A stretch of DNA of 64,000 nucleotides from Scolanthus callimorphus (lineage: Eukaryota > Cnidaria > Anthozoa > Actiniaria > Edwardsiidae): NCBI GenBank assembly GCA_033964015.1, contig CM066918.1, positions 20,977,387 to 21,041,386 on the forward strand. Reading direction: 5' to 3'. Shown piece after piece: positions 22,263-33,169 of the stretch. A program made the position numbers and the translations under genes. A model generated the notes under the pieces. The model saw nothing but the letters and a program-made list of their open reading frames with translations, ran no database searches and had not been told where the DNA came from. The first letter of the stretch is position 1, and every line of letters starts with the position of its first letter.

Positions 22263-22645
22263 GTACTATATCCTCACTGCATACCTACTACCCCGTCGCG
22301 CAGGCTAAGGTATGGGATGATGGATGCGACTGCCGGGCAGTAGGCATGCCGTGAGCATGTAGTAGCATAATATAACCGCCACCAGGGGAGGTGGGTGGGC
22401 GCGAAATCGTACCTCTTACTCGGCGGCCACTTCTGATGAACTGAATGACGAAGAACGGATGTGAAAGCCATTAAATACGCCGCAAAGCATGACATTCCTA
22501 CCACGCATACCCCCATAGCAGATTCGGCGTAAAATTCCTAAATTCCTGCGTGCCGGTCTATTATGTATACAGTGAGAATAGTACTATATCCTCACTGCAT
22601 ACCTACTACCCCGTCGCGCAGGCTAAGGTATGGGATGATGGATGC
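22263..22645. repeat. B2-A2-B1 terminal repeat block
   Basis: B copies lie at 22263-22327 and 22581-22645, the A copy at 22411-22581. The A2/B1 junction is an imperfect palindrome at 22565-22602: GTATACAGTGAG and CTCACTGCATAC arms around a spacer of about 14 bp. This is the expected architecture of a tyrosine recombinase crossover site. Half-sites occur alone at the outer ends (22263 and 30053). Confidence 0.9.
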
Positions 22646-22790
22646 TCCTACCTTCACACTATGCTATATGCCTTGTTTTCCCAAGGTAACACAGGAAACC
22701 CGGGAAACCCGCGCACAACTCCGTCCTCTCCCAATCCTCAGAAAATTTTACTATTCTTATTCTCAATTGATCTAACATTCCCCAATAAAA

Positions 22791-24020
22791 CTACACCGCG
22801 GGTTGCAAATTATCCGGGTGCGACACTGGCGTTGTTGGGAGAGCTGGAACCTTAGGTAGGACGTTCTCTAACACCTCCAGGGTGGCCGCAGACGCAGACG
22901 ATTGTGTGTATCTAGCTGTAATACTGCTGCTGCGCCACCCTACATATCTAGAAACTTCCTCTCGCGAACAGCCAAGAAGGCTCAGGGTATTGGAAAGACC
23001 CACTCTAAAGCTGTGTGGGGTCTCCCCCCATAAATACCGGCCTCCAATAGGTGCTTCCGGAGTCTATTGTTAACTGCGGTGCCCATGAAAGGCTTCCCAC
23101 TGATTCCCCTTCTACGATCCGCTGCTCTAAAGAAATAGCTCCCCTCTAATGAAACGCCCAGAATAGAGCAAACTCTTAAATAGTAGTCAATCCATAATAC
23201 CGGGCATACATCGGTCGCAGGAAACTTGACCAATGGGAGCGAACGAGTGGCACCCGAACGAAGGTTCTTTGTAAAGGTGAAAGTGAGCAAATAACCTTCC
23301 CTGTCTTTTAGCTTAGACACGCCTTGCGAGCGTAAACGACCCAAGTCGGATGCTCTGTCGCCCGAGAAAAATTCAACAACGAAAAACACGGCGTCCCGGA
23401 CGAGCATATACTTTTCAAGCCTTGAAAGGGAGGAGGAGGCGTCTAACTTGGCCCGCAAAAAAGAAAGTAACTGTCGAAATTTCCTGAAAAACAGGGGAAC
23501 AGCCTGGGCGGGTGCTATAGCACGGCTTGCCTGCTCCTCCCTTACAAACTTAAGATAACTTTTAACCCTTGTGTGTGCTACTGGGTTGGAATCCCCTAAG
23601 CGGCCGGCGTTATTAAATATGGCTCGCAACCGGCCTAACAAGGAATCTACTGAACCCGCTGCCAGCCGCTTAGGGCATTTGCAACCACGCTTGGTACAAG
23701 ACGCTGTATGAACCACTGTTCTCCCTGACTTATCCCTGTGAATGAGGAATCTCACTATGTCGTCCGCGGTACAAGAGTTAAGAGTCTTAAGTGGCGAAAC
23801 CGCTGCCAGGTATTTTACTAGCTGCTGCTCCGTCGCCGACTTTTGTCTCTGGTATGGACTTGACTTTAAATGGTGCTCGAACTGTCTTAACCTCTCGTCG
23901 ATGGCCATCGTATCCACGTTCAATGCAGGTGGCTCAGGGTTAGCTGACCCGGTCGAAGCCCCACACGCCTGGCAAAAGTTGGCGTCCGAGTCATTGGGAT
24001 AGAGACAAGAGGAACAGCGT
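22791..24020 (-). pseudogene. Tyrosine recombinase with N-terminal zinc ribbon, one frameshift
   Basis: The frame enters from about 24020 with CSSCLYPNDSDANFCQACG, a C-x2-C-x10-C-x2-C zinc ribbon. The catalytic core follows: FFSGDRASDLGRL (first Arg), TPHSFRVGL (H-x-x-R) and ITARYTQSS (Tyr nucleophile), ending at 22791. The HSFR box is reached only after a one-base shift in a run of six G at about 23029. In the uncorrected frame the protein ends in GRPHTALEWV. The enzyme would recombine the A/B junction of the circular intermediate with the target. It overlaps the end of the RT frame at 24021. Residue order and spacing fit DIRS/PAT-type recombinases. Confidence 0.85.
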
Positions 24021-26331
24021 CTAGCCGGTTTCCAAGGGCGCTCGACCTAAGAGGCGAAAACCACAATCAGCAGACACAACGAAAGGCGTAGAGGTCCCAT
24101 TGGAGTTTTTTAAGACCCAACTGCGAGGGCTGTTCGTAGGGAACCATAGTGCAGAGTCCTGTCCTCTTCGTCCCAAAAGTACCTTATCTACTGCCAAACT
24201 CCGGATTATCGCCCACCAAAAGGGTCTGGGGTACATACCGGGTACCACAATAGTGAAAGCCCCTTGGAAACTCTGGTCGATAAAGTGCTTAAGGACGGGC
24301 GCTATCAGAATAAAAGGCGGGAAAACATATATGTTATGCCCCGAAGGCACTGGATGGGCAAAAATGTTCACCCCTGACGACTCTGGAGTGGGACACGGCG
24401 TGAAATGAGGCAGGTGATTCCCGTGACAATCAGACTGGCAATTACTATCTAAAGCCATCAAATCAAAGGTGTGTGGCCCAAACGCTTGCTCAATTAGCCT
24501 CCACTGGGGTTCGGCCAACTTGCAGTCGAGATCCGAAAATTTCCGTGACGGCTCGTCAGCCGGGTTTTCACCCGACGGCACGTAATAAACGCTCAGGGAA
24601 GCGTTGAATGCTCTGCAGCAACGCCAGATATCCTTAACGGCACTGTTGATATCTGTGTTCCTGCAGCCGTCATTCTCTAGCGCAGATTTGAGGACTTGAC
24701 TGTCAGTGTGGACATCTACTCTAGCAGAGCTCTCGAAAAGATACAAGAGAGTGAAGCAAAGCCTTTGTCTCAAGAACGTTAATGTCTCGCGGTGCATCCA
24801 CGGGCCAATAATCCCTGCACTCTCGTCTTACGCCGTCTTTCAGCAGTATTGCTCCCCATGCCATCTGGGATGCATCGCAGTACAACTTCACTATAATGTG
24901 ATACTCTGGTTTCCATCGGAGCACCTCCATCCAATCATCCAAGAACCGCCACTCCTCAAGCTCTGAGCGCAGTGGCCCCCGCATCCGGACCACTGGTTTT
25001 CCGTTCTTCTCTGCCAACGAGATTGCCTTAAAAACCTCTCGAACAAATAATTTGCATCCCGGGATCGCTAATGTGAACGATAGCGCCTTTCCCGCGAAAC
25101 GCTGCAGCGTTTTGACAGTCGACGATGGCGCTCGCAGTATGTTCTCTCTCAAGACTGCGAATTTGGTTTTCTTGTCTTCCGGGATTTTGAAGGCTTGGAA
25201 TGTCGAATCGCAAATGTAGCCCAGAAAACGCACCGACGCAGAAGGGAGGTACTGGCACTTATCAATGCCGACAAAATATCCCGCCCGTATCAGTAAGTAA
25301 CACATAATGTATGCGGCAGCTTCCGCTCGTACCTCGCACGGCCGCAGACTAAGGGAGGCAGGGGGAGTTAACAGCTGCCCCACGTGCCGGTCGTCGATGT
25401 ACTGGGAGACCGGCACTCCGAGGGATCGCGCGGCACCTGTCACAGCTAAGCCAAGGTTATGATACAGATAGGCGCTTGCCTTCCAACCGAAAGGTAAGGT
25501 GCGGAAAACAAAATACACCCCTCCAAACTCCAAACCAAAGTAAGTTTGCGAGGCGGGATGCAGGAGAACATGCTGGTAGCCGCTCTTGTCGTCAAATGTG
25601 GTTTGGTAGTGGCCGTGAAATACGTAACGCGGAAGGTCACGCAAATGGTCAAGCTTGAAGGGCAGGTCTCGAATCCACAGGTTAAGAAAGCGTTCGTCGT
25701 GGCATAACCGAGGTTTTGTCGGCTCGACTGTAAGAGGTAGGACAAGATGAGGAGGCGACACCTGTCCGACCGGGCCCCAGACTGTGAGAACCCCTGCAGT
25801 GACCCACTCAAGAAGAGTCTCTGTTATAAAACTCTGGAATTTGGAGCAACTGTGCGAATTCTTTAAAATCAGAGCCGGGGGCCTGGGAGAATTAAAAGGC
25901 TTCCCTTTGAATGTTCCCTGAAAGGGTCGGAAAAACTGCTCCACCTTCACACCTTCCTTGATGACGTCCAATAAATTCACTTCCGTACACACGTCATCGC
26001 GAAGCAACTCCTCCCACACGTCTACATATCGGTGGATGTGGCCTGCTCTGAAAGACTTCGGTTCAAAAACCTTAACTGAGCGAGACATGCCAAGCCCGGC
26101 TGCGCTACAACCATGTCTGGGGACGGCAATGGCCCAACGAAGGGTTGGGTTCCCTGTGCGATGGATCGACGTGGTACCGCGCCTATTCGGGCCAATGACT
26201 GAGCGGATGCAACTCTCATGGCAAACGGATCGAGGGATTCCTAAAAGGCGGTACAAATCGATTAGCCGGAAAACGAATGCAGACGAGAGAAAATATATAT
26301 ATATTTTTTTTATAAAACACAGGGAACCCAC
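24021..26331 (-). pseudogene. Reverse transcriptase and RNase H of the YR retrotransposon, one frameshift
   Basis: Upstream frame (to 24721): RT motifs include KPRLCHDERFLNLW, TFDDKSGYQHVLL, LPFGWKASAYLYHN and the catalytic box SQYIDDRHVG. RNase H begins with VKLYCDASQMAWGAIL and NVLETKAL. Near 24735 the frame shifts by one base and continues VDVHTDSQVLKSAL and GENPADEPSRKFSD. A DIRS-type C-terminal segment follows (WRLIEQAFGPHTFDLMALD, ending GRAPLETG* at 24021). There is no DNA methyltransferase-like domain as in some DIRS1 elements. The start is uncertain because the frame is open to 26331. Confidence 0.9.
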
Positions 26332-26600
26332 CCTTCGATGAGCCAGGATTCAGACTATGTCTGTAAGGACCGTAGTTAAATAGTCCCCCTAGCTACACCG
26401 AAGAGTTAAGATTCTAAAAGATTTTGAAAATTGCCTTTTCATAAACGTGAAAGGGCAAATGTCCGAGAATAACGAGAAAAGATAGACGAGACGTAGAAAC
26501 ACAAATCCGTACATTCATTTATTGCATTTGATTGACATTACGATTATCTCTTTTATCCGTCTTCATCATTTCTTTGTGTCCATGCGATTCCGTCCAGGTT

Positions 26601-29600
26601 CTAGTATCGTCCTCCGCGTCCGCGACTGGGGGCGTTCGTCCATCGACCTGGCCCCCTACGAGGACAATCCCTAGCAAAATGGCCCCATCTAAACAGGAGT
26701 AACACTGAATTGCACGACGGTAAGGAGCGACTCTATCCCGAGTGCGAGGGGTGCCTCTGGCCACGGATTGGTCTACACCTTTTAGGATTGTCGCTGCTTC
26801 TTTTGCCAACTTAGCCCGCACTGGATTGCCGACTAAGCCTACCATGAGGCGCTGTAGCTGCCGGTCGTCTAGCACGTCTAATCGGGACGACACCTCATCT
26901 AGGACCGCGGAGTATTGCACCGCTTTTTCGTCAGCCTGTGCCCTTGAGATGCGTACAAGAGCCTGAAGGAGCTCCAGGGCTTCCCTCCTATCAAACATGG
27001 CAGGCGTCCTGTCAAGGTGGCGTCGCAGCGTCGCCAAGGCGACGGAGCAATCCTCCGTCGCTCTCTCCTGCTCCATTTTCTGGATTTTGTCTTCCAGAGC
27101 TTTTATGCGGTCCTACAAGTAGAGCGAACTTCCGTTAAACGACGATGAAGACACCATGAAATTAATAGAAACCTTAATAAAGGTTGTGTGAAACAAATTT
27201 ACCAATTCTATCGCACTACGGTGTCTATGTGGACACAATATTATCCTTGGAATAAATACCATCCCACGCGTAGAGTGTGGAGTTTATGCGCACACAATAT
27301 TACCCCTTATGAGAACTACTTTCCACGCGTAGAGTGTGAAGTCTATGCGCACACCCAAGTACCCCTGTGATAATTACCCCACGCACCAATTGCAAAGTCT
27401 ATGCGCGCACAACATTACCTCCTGTGATAATAACCTTCCAACGCGCCGAGCGCGGAGTCTTTGCGCACACAATATTACCTCCCGTAATAATAACCTTCCC
27501 CACACATCGAGTGCGGAGTCTACGCGCATACAATACTACCCATGTGATAATAACCCTCAACGCACACCAAGTTCGGAGTCTATGCGCGCCCAATATTACC
27601 CTGGTGATAATCATCTTCCCCGCACCGAGAGCGGAGTAGGTACCCTAGTGATAATAAATAACCTTCCACGCACCAAGTACGGAGACTATGCGCAAAAAAT
27701 ATTATTCTTGATAATAAATCTTCCATGCAGAGAGGGCGGAGCCTATGCGCACCCAATATTACCCTTGTGAAAAATACTTAACTCTTGTGAAAACAACTTT
27801 AACGCACCGAATGCGGGGCCTATGCGCCCTCAATATTACCCTTGTGAAAACAACTTTCCACGCAACGAGTGCGGGGCCTATGCGCACACAACAATACCCC
27901 CCATAATTATAACCTTCCACGCCCACCAAGTGTGGAGTCTATGTGCACATAATATTACCCTTATGAAAATAACCTTCCACGCGACGAGTGGGGTCTATGC
28001 GCACACAACATTACCCCCCCCCCATGAGTATAACCTTCCACGTCCACCGAGTGTGGAGTCTATGTGCACATAACCTTATTCTGGTGATAATAACCTTCCA
28101 CGCACCCCGAGTGTGGAGACTATGCGCACCCAGTATTACCCCCCGTGATAATAACCTTCCACGCACACCGAGTGCGGAATCTATGCACACACAATATTAC
28201 CCCCCGTGATAATAACCTTTCATGCACATCGAGTGCGGAGTCTATGCGCACACAATATTACCCCCCGTGATAATAACCTTCCACGCACACCGAGTGCGGA
28301 GTCTATGCGCACACAATATTACCCCCCGTGATAATAACCTTCACGCACACCGAGTGCGGAGTCTATGCGCACATGATATCATTCTTGCGATAATAACCTC
28401 CCACGTACTACGAGTGCGGAGTCTTTGCGCACCCGATATCATTCTTGTCATAATAACCTTCCACGCACCCCGAGTGCTGAGTCTTTGCGCACACAATATC
28501 ACTATTGTGATAACAACATTCCACGCACCCCGAGTGCGGAGTCTTTGCGCACACAATAGCACTATTGTGATAATAACCTTCCACGCACCCCAAGTGCGGA
28601 GTCTTATGCGCACACAACACTATTCTTGTGATAATCACCTTCCACGCACCCCGAGTGCGGAGTCTTTGCACACACAATATTACCCTCGTGATAATAACCT
28701 TCCACGCACACCGAGTGCGGAATCTATGCACACACAATATTACCCCCCGTGATAATAACCTTCCATGCACATCGAGTGCGGAGTCTATGCGCACACAATA
28801 TTACCCCCCGTGATAATAACCTTCCACGCACACCGAGTGCGGAGTCTATGCGCACATGATATCATTCTTGCGATAATAACCTCCCACGTACTACGAGTGC
28901 GGAGTCTTTGCGCACCCGATATCACTCTTGTCATAATAACCTTCCACGCACCCCGAGTGCGGAGTCTTTGCGCACACAATATCACTATTGTGATAACAAC
29001 ATTCCACGCACCCCGAGTGCGGAGTCTTTGCGCACACAATATCACTATTGTGATAATAACCTTCCACGCACCCCAAGTGCGGAGTCTTTGCACACACAAT
29101 ATTACCCTCGTGATAATAACCTTCCACGCACCCCGAGTGCGGAGTCCTTTCGCACACAATATTACTCTTATGACAACAAAACCTTCCACGCACCCCGAGT
29201 GCGGAGTCCTTGCGCACACAAAGAGTGCGGAGTATATGTGCACACAATATTACCCTTGTGATAATAACCTTCCACGCACACCGAATGTGGAGTCTATGGG
29301 CGCACAGTATTACCCTTGTGATATTAACCAAATACTACGAAAACGAAAGCAGATAAGCTAACATGACTACCTAAATGAAGGGGAAAATAAGCCCGGATAG
29401 AAACGACAACGGAAATACAAAATCCCAGACGGGAGAAACGTTCTAGACGGAGAAAGTATGACATAACACGAAACTACCCCTACCCAATGCAACTATAAAC
29501 CATGAACGATACGTGTGAAGACGGGAAGAGTGGACAAATAAAAATCCCTACGAGAAATTACGAGTGGCATAAGTACGGTTCGCATGCTTTCCGAAACATA

Positions 29601-29823
29601 CCGCTAGAGCGAGGGGAAACTAAAAAGGTAAAATAGCCCAGTACAAGACTAGATAAGAATTATACCACGAACACAAGTCCCAAACCAACAAGTAAGAGCC
29701 CCGAGAAATACAATTACTTATTACCTGTTCTGGTTGTTCAACTTTTTCGGCTGGAGCAGCCGGTGCTTCTACAACCGGCTCCGGAGCCGGAGGGGCTGGA
29801 ATTGGGGGGTTCTCCTCAGCCAT
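26601..29823 (-). CDS. Gag-like protein of the YR retrotransposon, two exons
   Basis: Exon 1 is 29725-29823: ATG just inside A1, 33 codons rich in Pro/Ala/Glu (MAEENPPIPAPPAPEP), ending CAG|GTAATA. Exon 2 starts at 27112 after an acceptor (CTTGTAG), in the same phase: DRIKALEDKIQKMEQERATE, a coiled coil. It continues with LRRHLDRTPAMFDRREALEL and RRAIQCYSC. A one-base shift in the zinc knuckle near 26690 is needed to read WGHFARDCPRRG, completing C-x2-C-x4-H-x4-C, with a stop at 26601. The product would package the RNA. The 2.6-kb intron holds the minisatellite. Splicing is inferred from sites and phase. Confidence 0.65.
27190..29340. repeat. 60-bp minisatellite, about 35 units, in the retroelement intron
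   Basis: Tandem units with a period of 60 (some 57-61) built around CCTTCCACGCACCCCGAGTG and GCGGAGTCTTTGCGCACAC. A higher-order duplication is visible: the block with the variant ACATGATATCATTCTTGCG occurs at 28371 and 28854, offset 483 bp. Because 60 is divisible by three, long frames stay open on both strands. These are not taken as genes. Confidence 0.95.
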
Positions 29824-29882
29824 GAGCAAAACTGGGAAGTAGTTTTTGTTGCTGGTGGCGGTTTTAAACGCGAAAGAAGTAA

Positions 29883-30053
29883 ACCTCTTACTCGGCGGCC
29901 ACTTCTGATGAACTGAATGACGAAGAACGGATGTGAAAGCCATTAAATACGCCGCAAAGCATGACATTCCTACCACGCATACCCCCATAGCAGATTCGGC
30001 GTAAAATTCCTAAATTCCTGCGTGCCGGTCTATTATGTATACAGTGAGAATAG
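29883..30053. repeat. A1 repeat, 5' end of the YR retrotransposon
   Basis: Looks identical to 22411-22581. It lies 60 bp upstream (in sense) of the gag ATG and so probably contains the promoter. The right flank, 30054-30528, has no recognisable gene. Confidence 0.9.
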
Positions 30054-30566
30054 CTTCTTATGCTATTTATTTTTTTAGCTTCCAAGTTTATTGCATTCCT
30101 GATGAGAAAATTCTGACTTTACATGTAACTTTTACGTTTTGCTGCTTTAGTTGGCTCCCTCAAGGTTTCTTTTTCTTCGGCTAAACTCGAGTTATAGTTT
30201 TGAGTAAGCTTGACTTTTTTGCCCTGCTTTGCCTTATGTAAACAGGTCATTTCTGATTTCTAGCCTTGATTTTCCTTTGTAACATGTTAGATTTAGTAAG
30301 TACACTACAATGAGACAATGTCAAGTATTCTTTGTTGTGGAATTCGCTGAAAATCTTATTTTTCATTTTTATTTCAAGGATATTATCTTTTGTCGGTCGT
30401 GAACTGCGACTTGTTAGGAATAAACTTTGAAGTATTTGCAGGACCGCTTACAAGTAAAACTGAAGCTGGATCCAATAAAGGACCTATCAACCAGTAGATA
30501 TATATGTAAGAAATAATAAAAACTTGAATGGTTGATTAACAGCTTATAATTTTCATTTACACGATA

Positions 30567-30596
30567 TTTCGGTCAGCCAGTACCGACCTTCTTCAG
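30567..30596 (-). ncRNA. Hammerhead-like core, minus copy
   Basis: On the minus strand CTGAAGA is followed by a short hairpin (GGTC paired with GACC) and then GAAA. This is the order CUGANGA, stem II, GAAA of the hammerhead ribozyme, known from Penelope-like elements. I could not place a convincing stem III and cleavage site, so activity is uncertain. Confidence 0.35.
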
Positions 30597-30733
30597 GTAA
30601 TGGTGAATATTTACATTGGTAACTACTATAAATAAAATAACCGTCAAAATTCAAACGTGAAATAGATACATACAAGTGGAGTGTCACGTGATAAAATGTA
30701 ACAGAAAGGCACTCAAAGATACATGATATAGAT

Positions 30734-31806
30734 CTAACAGCTGAAATTGTTAAAATTTTCGTCTCTAGTATTGAGACCTTTGGGGGATAAAGTTTGACCT
30801 CTGTTGATAAAGTATGCCTCCCTAGCTTTCCTAACAGAATCTCTTTTGTTGTTGAGTCGTTCTAAAGGGATAAGTAGCATGTCTGTGGATGTATGGTTAG
30901 GGGTGTTATGAAAATGGAGAGCTGCGGTAGTGGGTGTAGATTGGCTGTCAGAGTCAAGTGTGCGTCTGTGCTCGTTGAAACGTTCCCGTAATTGTCGTTT
31001 TGTTTCACCTATGTATTGAAGTTTACAGCGCTTGCAGTGAATCATGTATATAACATTAGAAGTTTTGCATGTGATTTTAGAAGTTATCCTACGTGTTTCA
31101 TTAGTTGACGAAAAAGTGTAATGTGTTAGTCCATCAGCAATATAATTACAAGTGTAACAGTTATCACCACAACGGTACGAGCCTGAAGTTTGGTTAATTA
31201 CATTAGGGCTTTTTAACTGCGCTTTAACTAAAAGGTCGCGGAGGTTAGGGCTTCGTCTAAACGCCACGATAGGTGGGCTGGGGAAAGCGTTTTTACATCG
31301 GTTAGAAGTCTGAAGAATTCTGAAATATTTGTGTAAGATATGAGATATGTTAGGGAGGGCAGGTTATAAGTGACAACAAAAGGTGTGCGTTGAGATGTGT
31401 TATTTTTATCTTTAGGTTTGAGGGCATCAGTACGAGAAATAGTGTTAACACGTGATATTTGCTGCTCGATGAAGTCGCGTTTATAACCACGATTTTGTAA
31501 AAAAATAAAAAGTTCATTAGACCGTTTAATATAGGTATCATTAGTAGAACAAATGCGACGAAGGCGAAGAGTAAGGCTGTAAGGAATGCCTTTTTTAGTG
31601 TGATAGGGATGACAAGAGGAATGAAAGAGGTGCTGATGTTTATCGGTGGGTTTACAATACAAATCAGTTTCAATTTTACCATTAACCAAGGAAACAGAGA
31701 CATCAAGGAAAGGAATATTAGTGAGAGAATGTTCACAGGTGAATTTAATTGTGGGATGTAAGTTGTTAAGAAAGCTAGGGAGGCATACTTTATCAACAGA
31801 GGTCAA
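30734..31806 (-). pseudogene. Penelope-like RT C-terminus and GIY-YIG endonuclease
   Basis: The upstream frame (31806-31228) has the RT thumb region typical of these elements: IKFTCEHSLTNIPFLDVSV, DLYCKPTDKHQHLFHSS, PYSLTLRLRRICS. Its first dozen residues come from the inverted copy and are not native. The downstream frame (31267-30734) has CGDNCYTC, then VIYMIHCKRCKLQYIGETKR and LRERFNEHR, a GIY-YIG nuclease with the Cys-rich insert. A frameshift joins the two where they overlap. The palm and YADD box are missing, so the copy cannot move by itself. Confidence 0.9.
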
Positions 31807-32001
31807 ACTTTATCCCCCAAAGGTCTCAATACTAGAGACGAAATTTTAACATTTCAGCTGTTAGATCTATATCATGTATCTTTGAGTGCCTTTCTGTTAC
31901 ATTTTATCACGTGACACTCCACTTGTATGTATCTATTTCACGTTTGAATTTTGACGGTTATTTTATTTATAGTAGTTACCAATGTAAATATTCACCATTA
32001 C

Positions 32002-32031
32002 CTGAAGAAGGTCGGTACTGGCTGACCGAAA
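32002..32031 (+). ncRNA. Hammerhead-like core, plus copy
   Basis: The same core as at 30567-30596, within the inverted copy of the element's 3' end. CTGAAGA at 32002-32008 and GAAA at 32028-32031 flank a GGTC/GACC stem. Confidence 0.35.
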
Positions 32032-32094
32032 TATCGTGTAAATGAAAATTATAAGCTGTTAATCAACCAGACTTGTTAGGGGCCGACCATTTAA

Positions 32095-32280
32095 CTTATG
32101 AGGGGGGGGGGGGGGGGGGGCTTTTTTGAAAAAATATCCTGCACGGCCCGAAGGCCCGAAAAAAATTTCCTGCACAGCAAAATGGTGACTAAAACCCTTC
32201 TTTTTTATTGGAAAAAAATTCTCACCGCTTAACGGAGGTAGAAAAAAAATCTTGCACCGACAAAAAAGCCAATAGTAACA
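32095..32280. repeat. 19-G run and degenerate low-complexity block
   Basis: A run of 19 G at 32102-32120 is followed by irregular repetition of TCCTGCACRGC and A-rich stretches. The rest of 32280-32513 shows no gene. Confidence 0.7.
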
Positions 32281-32513
32281 TGAATTTTCTTGATTTAAAC
32301 TGTAAAGGTGAGCTCCCTGTGAGTAAGACGTGGGGTGTGTATGATTGGAGCAATGCTTTCTATATATTAAATCTATATATTATTTATTAGGTGAAGACTG
32401 AAACTCATTAGTCTCAATTCCTTTCCATAGAGAGGGGTGTGATTATTTTCTTTATTATACATTGTCCTCACTATCTCGATTCTGATTCACGCGACAATCA
32501 CGCGGAATCACGC

Positions 32514-32894
32514 GACAGAGCGGAAATGACCTGTTTAGATCACTAAATTTCAAATAATAAGGACAGGTTAACTCAGATAAGCTTGATTTTTTGCATACAG
32601 ACTCCTTGCCTGAATAACAACAAAATATCAAAATGACTTTTTTGTAATGGATCCGTCTTTGAGATATTAGGCTTTCAACTTTGGTTTCTCTGCCATTTTA
32701 TGGGAGAATTAGTACTTTGATCAGGAATTCTGCAAACTTTGTTCAAACATATCTAAAATTCATATTCTTCAAATTTCTTGAAAATTTGGAATTAAGCTTT
32801 CGGTCATAGTAACTCTTTGTATACGGAATCTTGAGCTTATATATTTAAATATGGTGAAGTTAGACATTTCATTTTTGGTCATTTCCGCTCTGTC
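32514..32894. mobile_element. 381-bp MITE, copy B
   Basis: Same length and ends as 6664-7044, in opposite orientation. It is flanked by the 9-bp direct repeat GAATCACGC (32505-32513 and 32895-32903). High similarity along the whole length, by eye. Confidence 0.95.
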
Positions 32895-33169
32895 GAATCA
32901 CGCACTTTCAGGGTCTCCAAGAATCAAGCATGCTGATTCTTGAAGAATCAGTGATTGAATGCGCGCAATGCATCATAGGCTAGGGCACTTGTGTAAAAGA
33001 AATTTTTGTCCTTTGTGGGCTACTTCTACGATCTGTGGTCACAAAAACTGCTCCCATCCCATCTAATATCCTCGGAGTAAAGGGAAGCCACTTTGTTCAT
33101 GACTTGGACCGCTCCCAAGCAGCTCTGGAGAAGGTTTTCACGTCACTCGCTGTTCGAAGGAAATCCAAG

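Larger units (their letters stand above)
22263..30053 (-). mobile_element. 7.8-kb tyrosine-recombinase retrotransposon with split direct repeats (PAT/Ngaro-like)
   Basis: In sense (minus) order: A1 repeat (29883-30053), gag exon 1, an intron with a minisatellite, gag exon 2, RT-RNase H, zinc-ribbon plus tyrosine recombinase, B1 (22581-22645), A2 (22411-22581), an 83-bp segment, B2 (22263-22327). The A1-body-B1-A2-B2 order is the hallmark of split-direct-repeat YR elements, unlike DIRS1, which has inverted ends. The two A copies (171 bp) and two B copies (65 bp) look identical, so the insertion is young. The coding regions carry a few single-base frameshifts. YR retroelements integrate through a circular DNA intermediate without an integrase. 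Confidence 0.9.
30529..32069 (-). mobile_element. Penelope-like element, 5'-truncated, with inverted partial copy
   Basis: Minus-strand body from about 31772 to 30529, joined head to head to a plus-strand copy of its own 3' end (about 31772-32069). The outermost arms are reverse complements over nearly 300 bp, starting TGGTTGATTAACAGC. ACTTG occurs beside both ends and may be a target duplication. Terminal repeats in inverted arrangement and GIY-YIG coding are characteristic of Penelope-like elements. Confidence 0.9.

Noticed and set aside
27336..29361. Long open frames (up to 198 codons) on both strands through the minisatellite
   Set aside because: The 60-bp unit keeps all frames open by arithmetic. 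The frames repeat the same low-information peptide, and the array lies in an intron of the retroelement.
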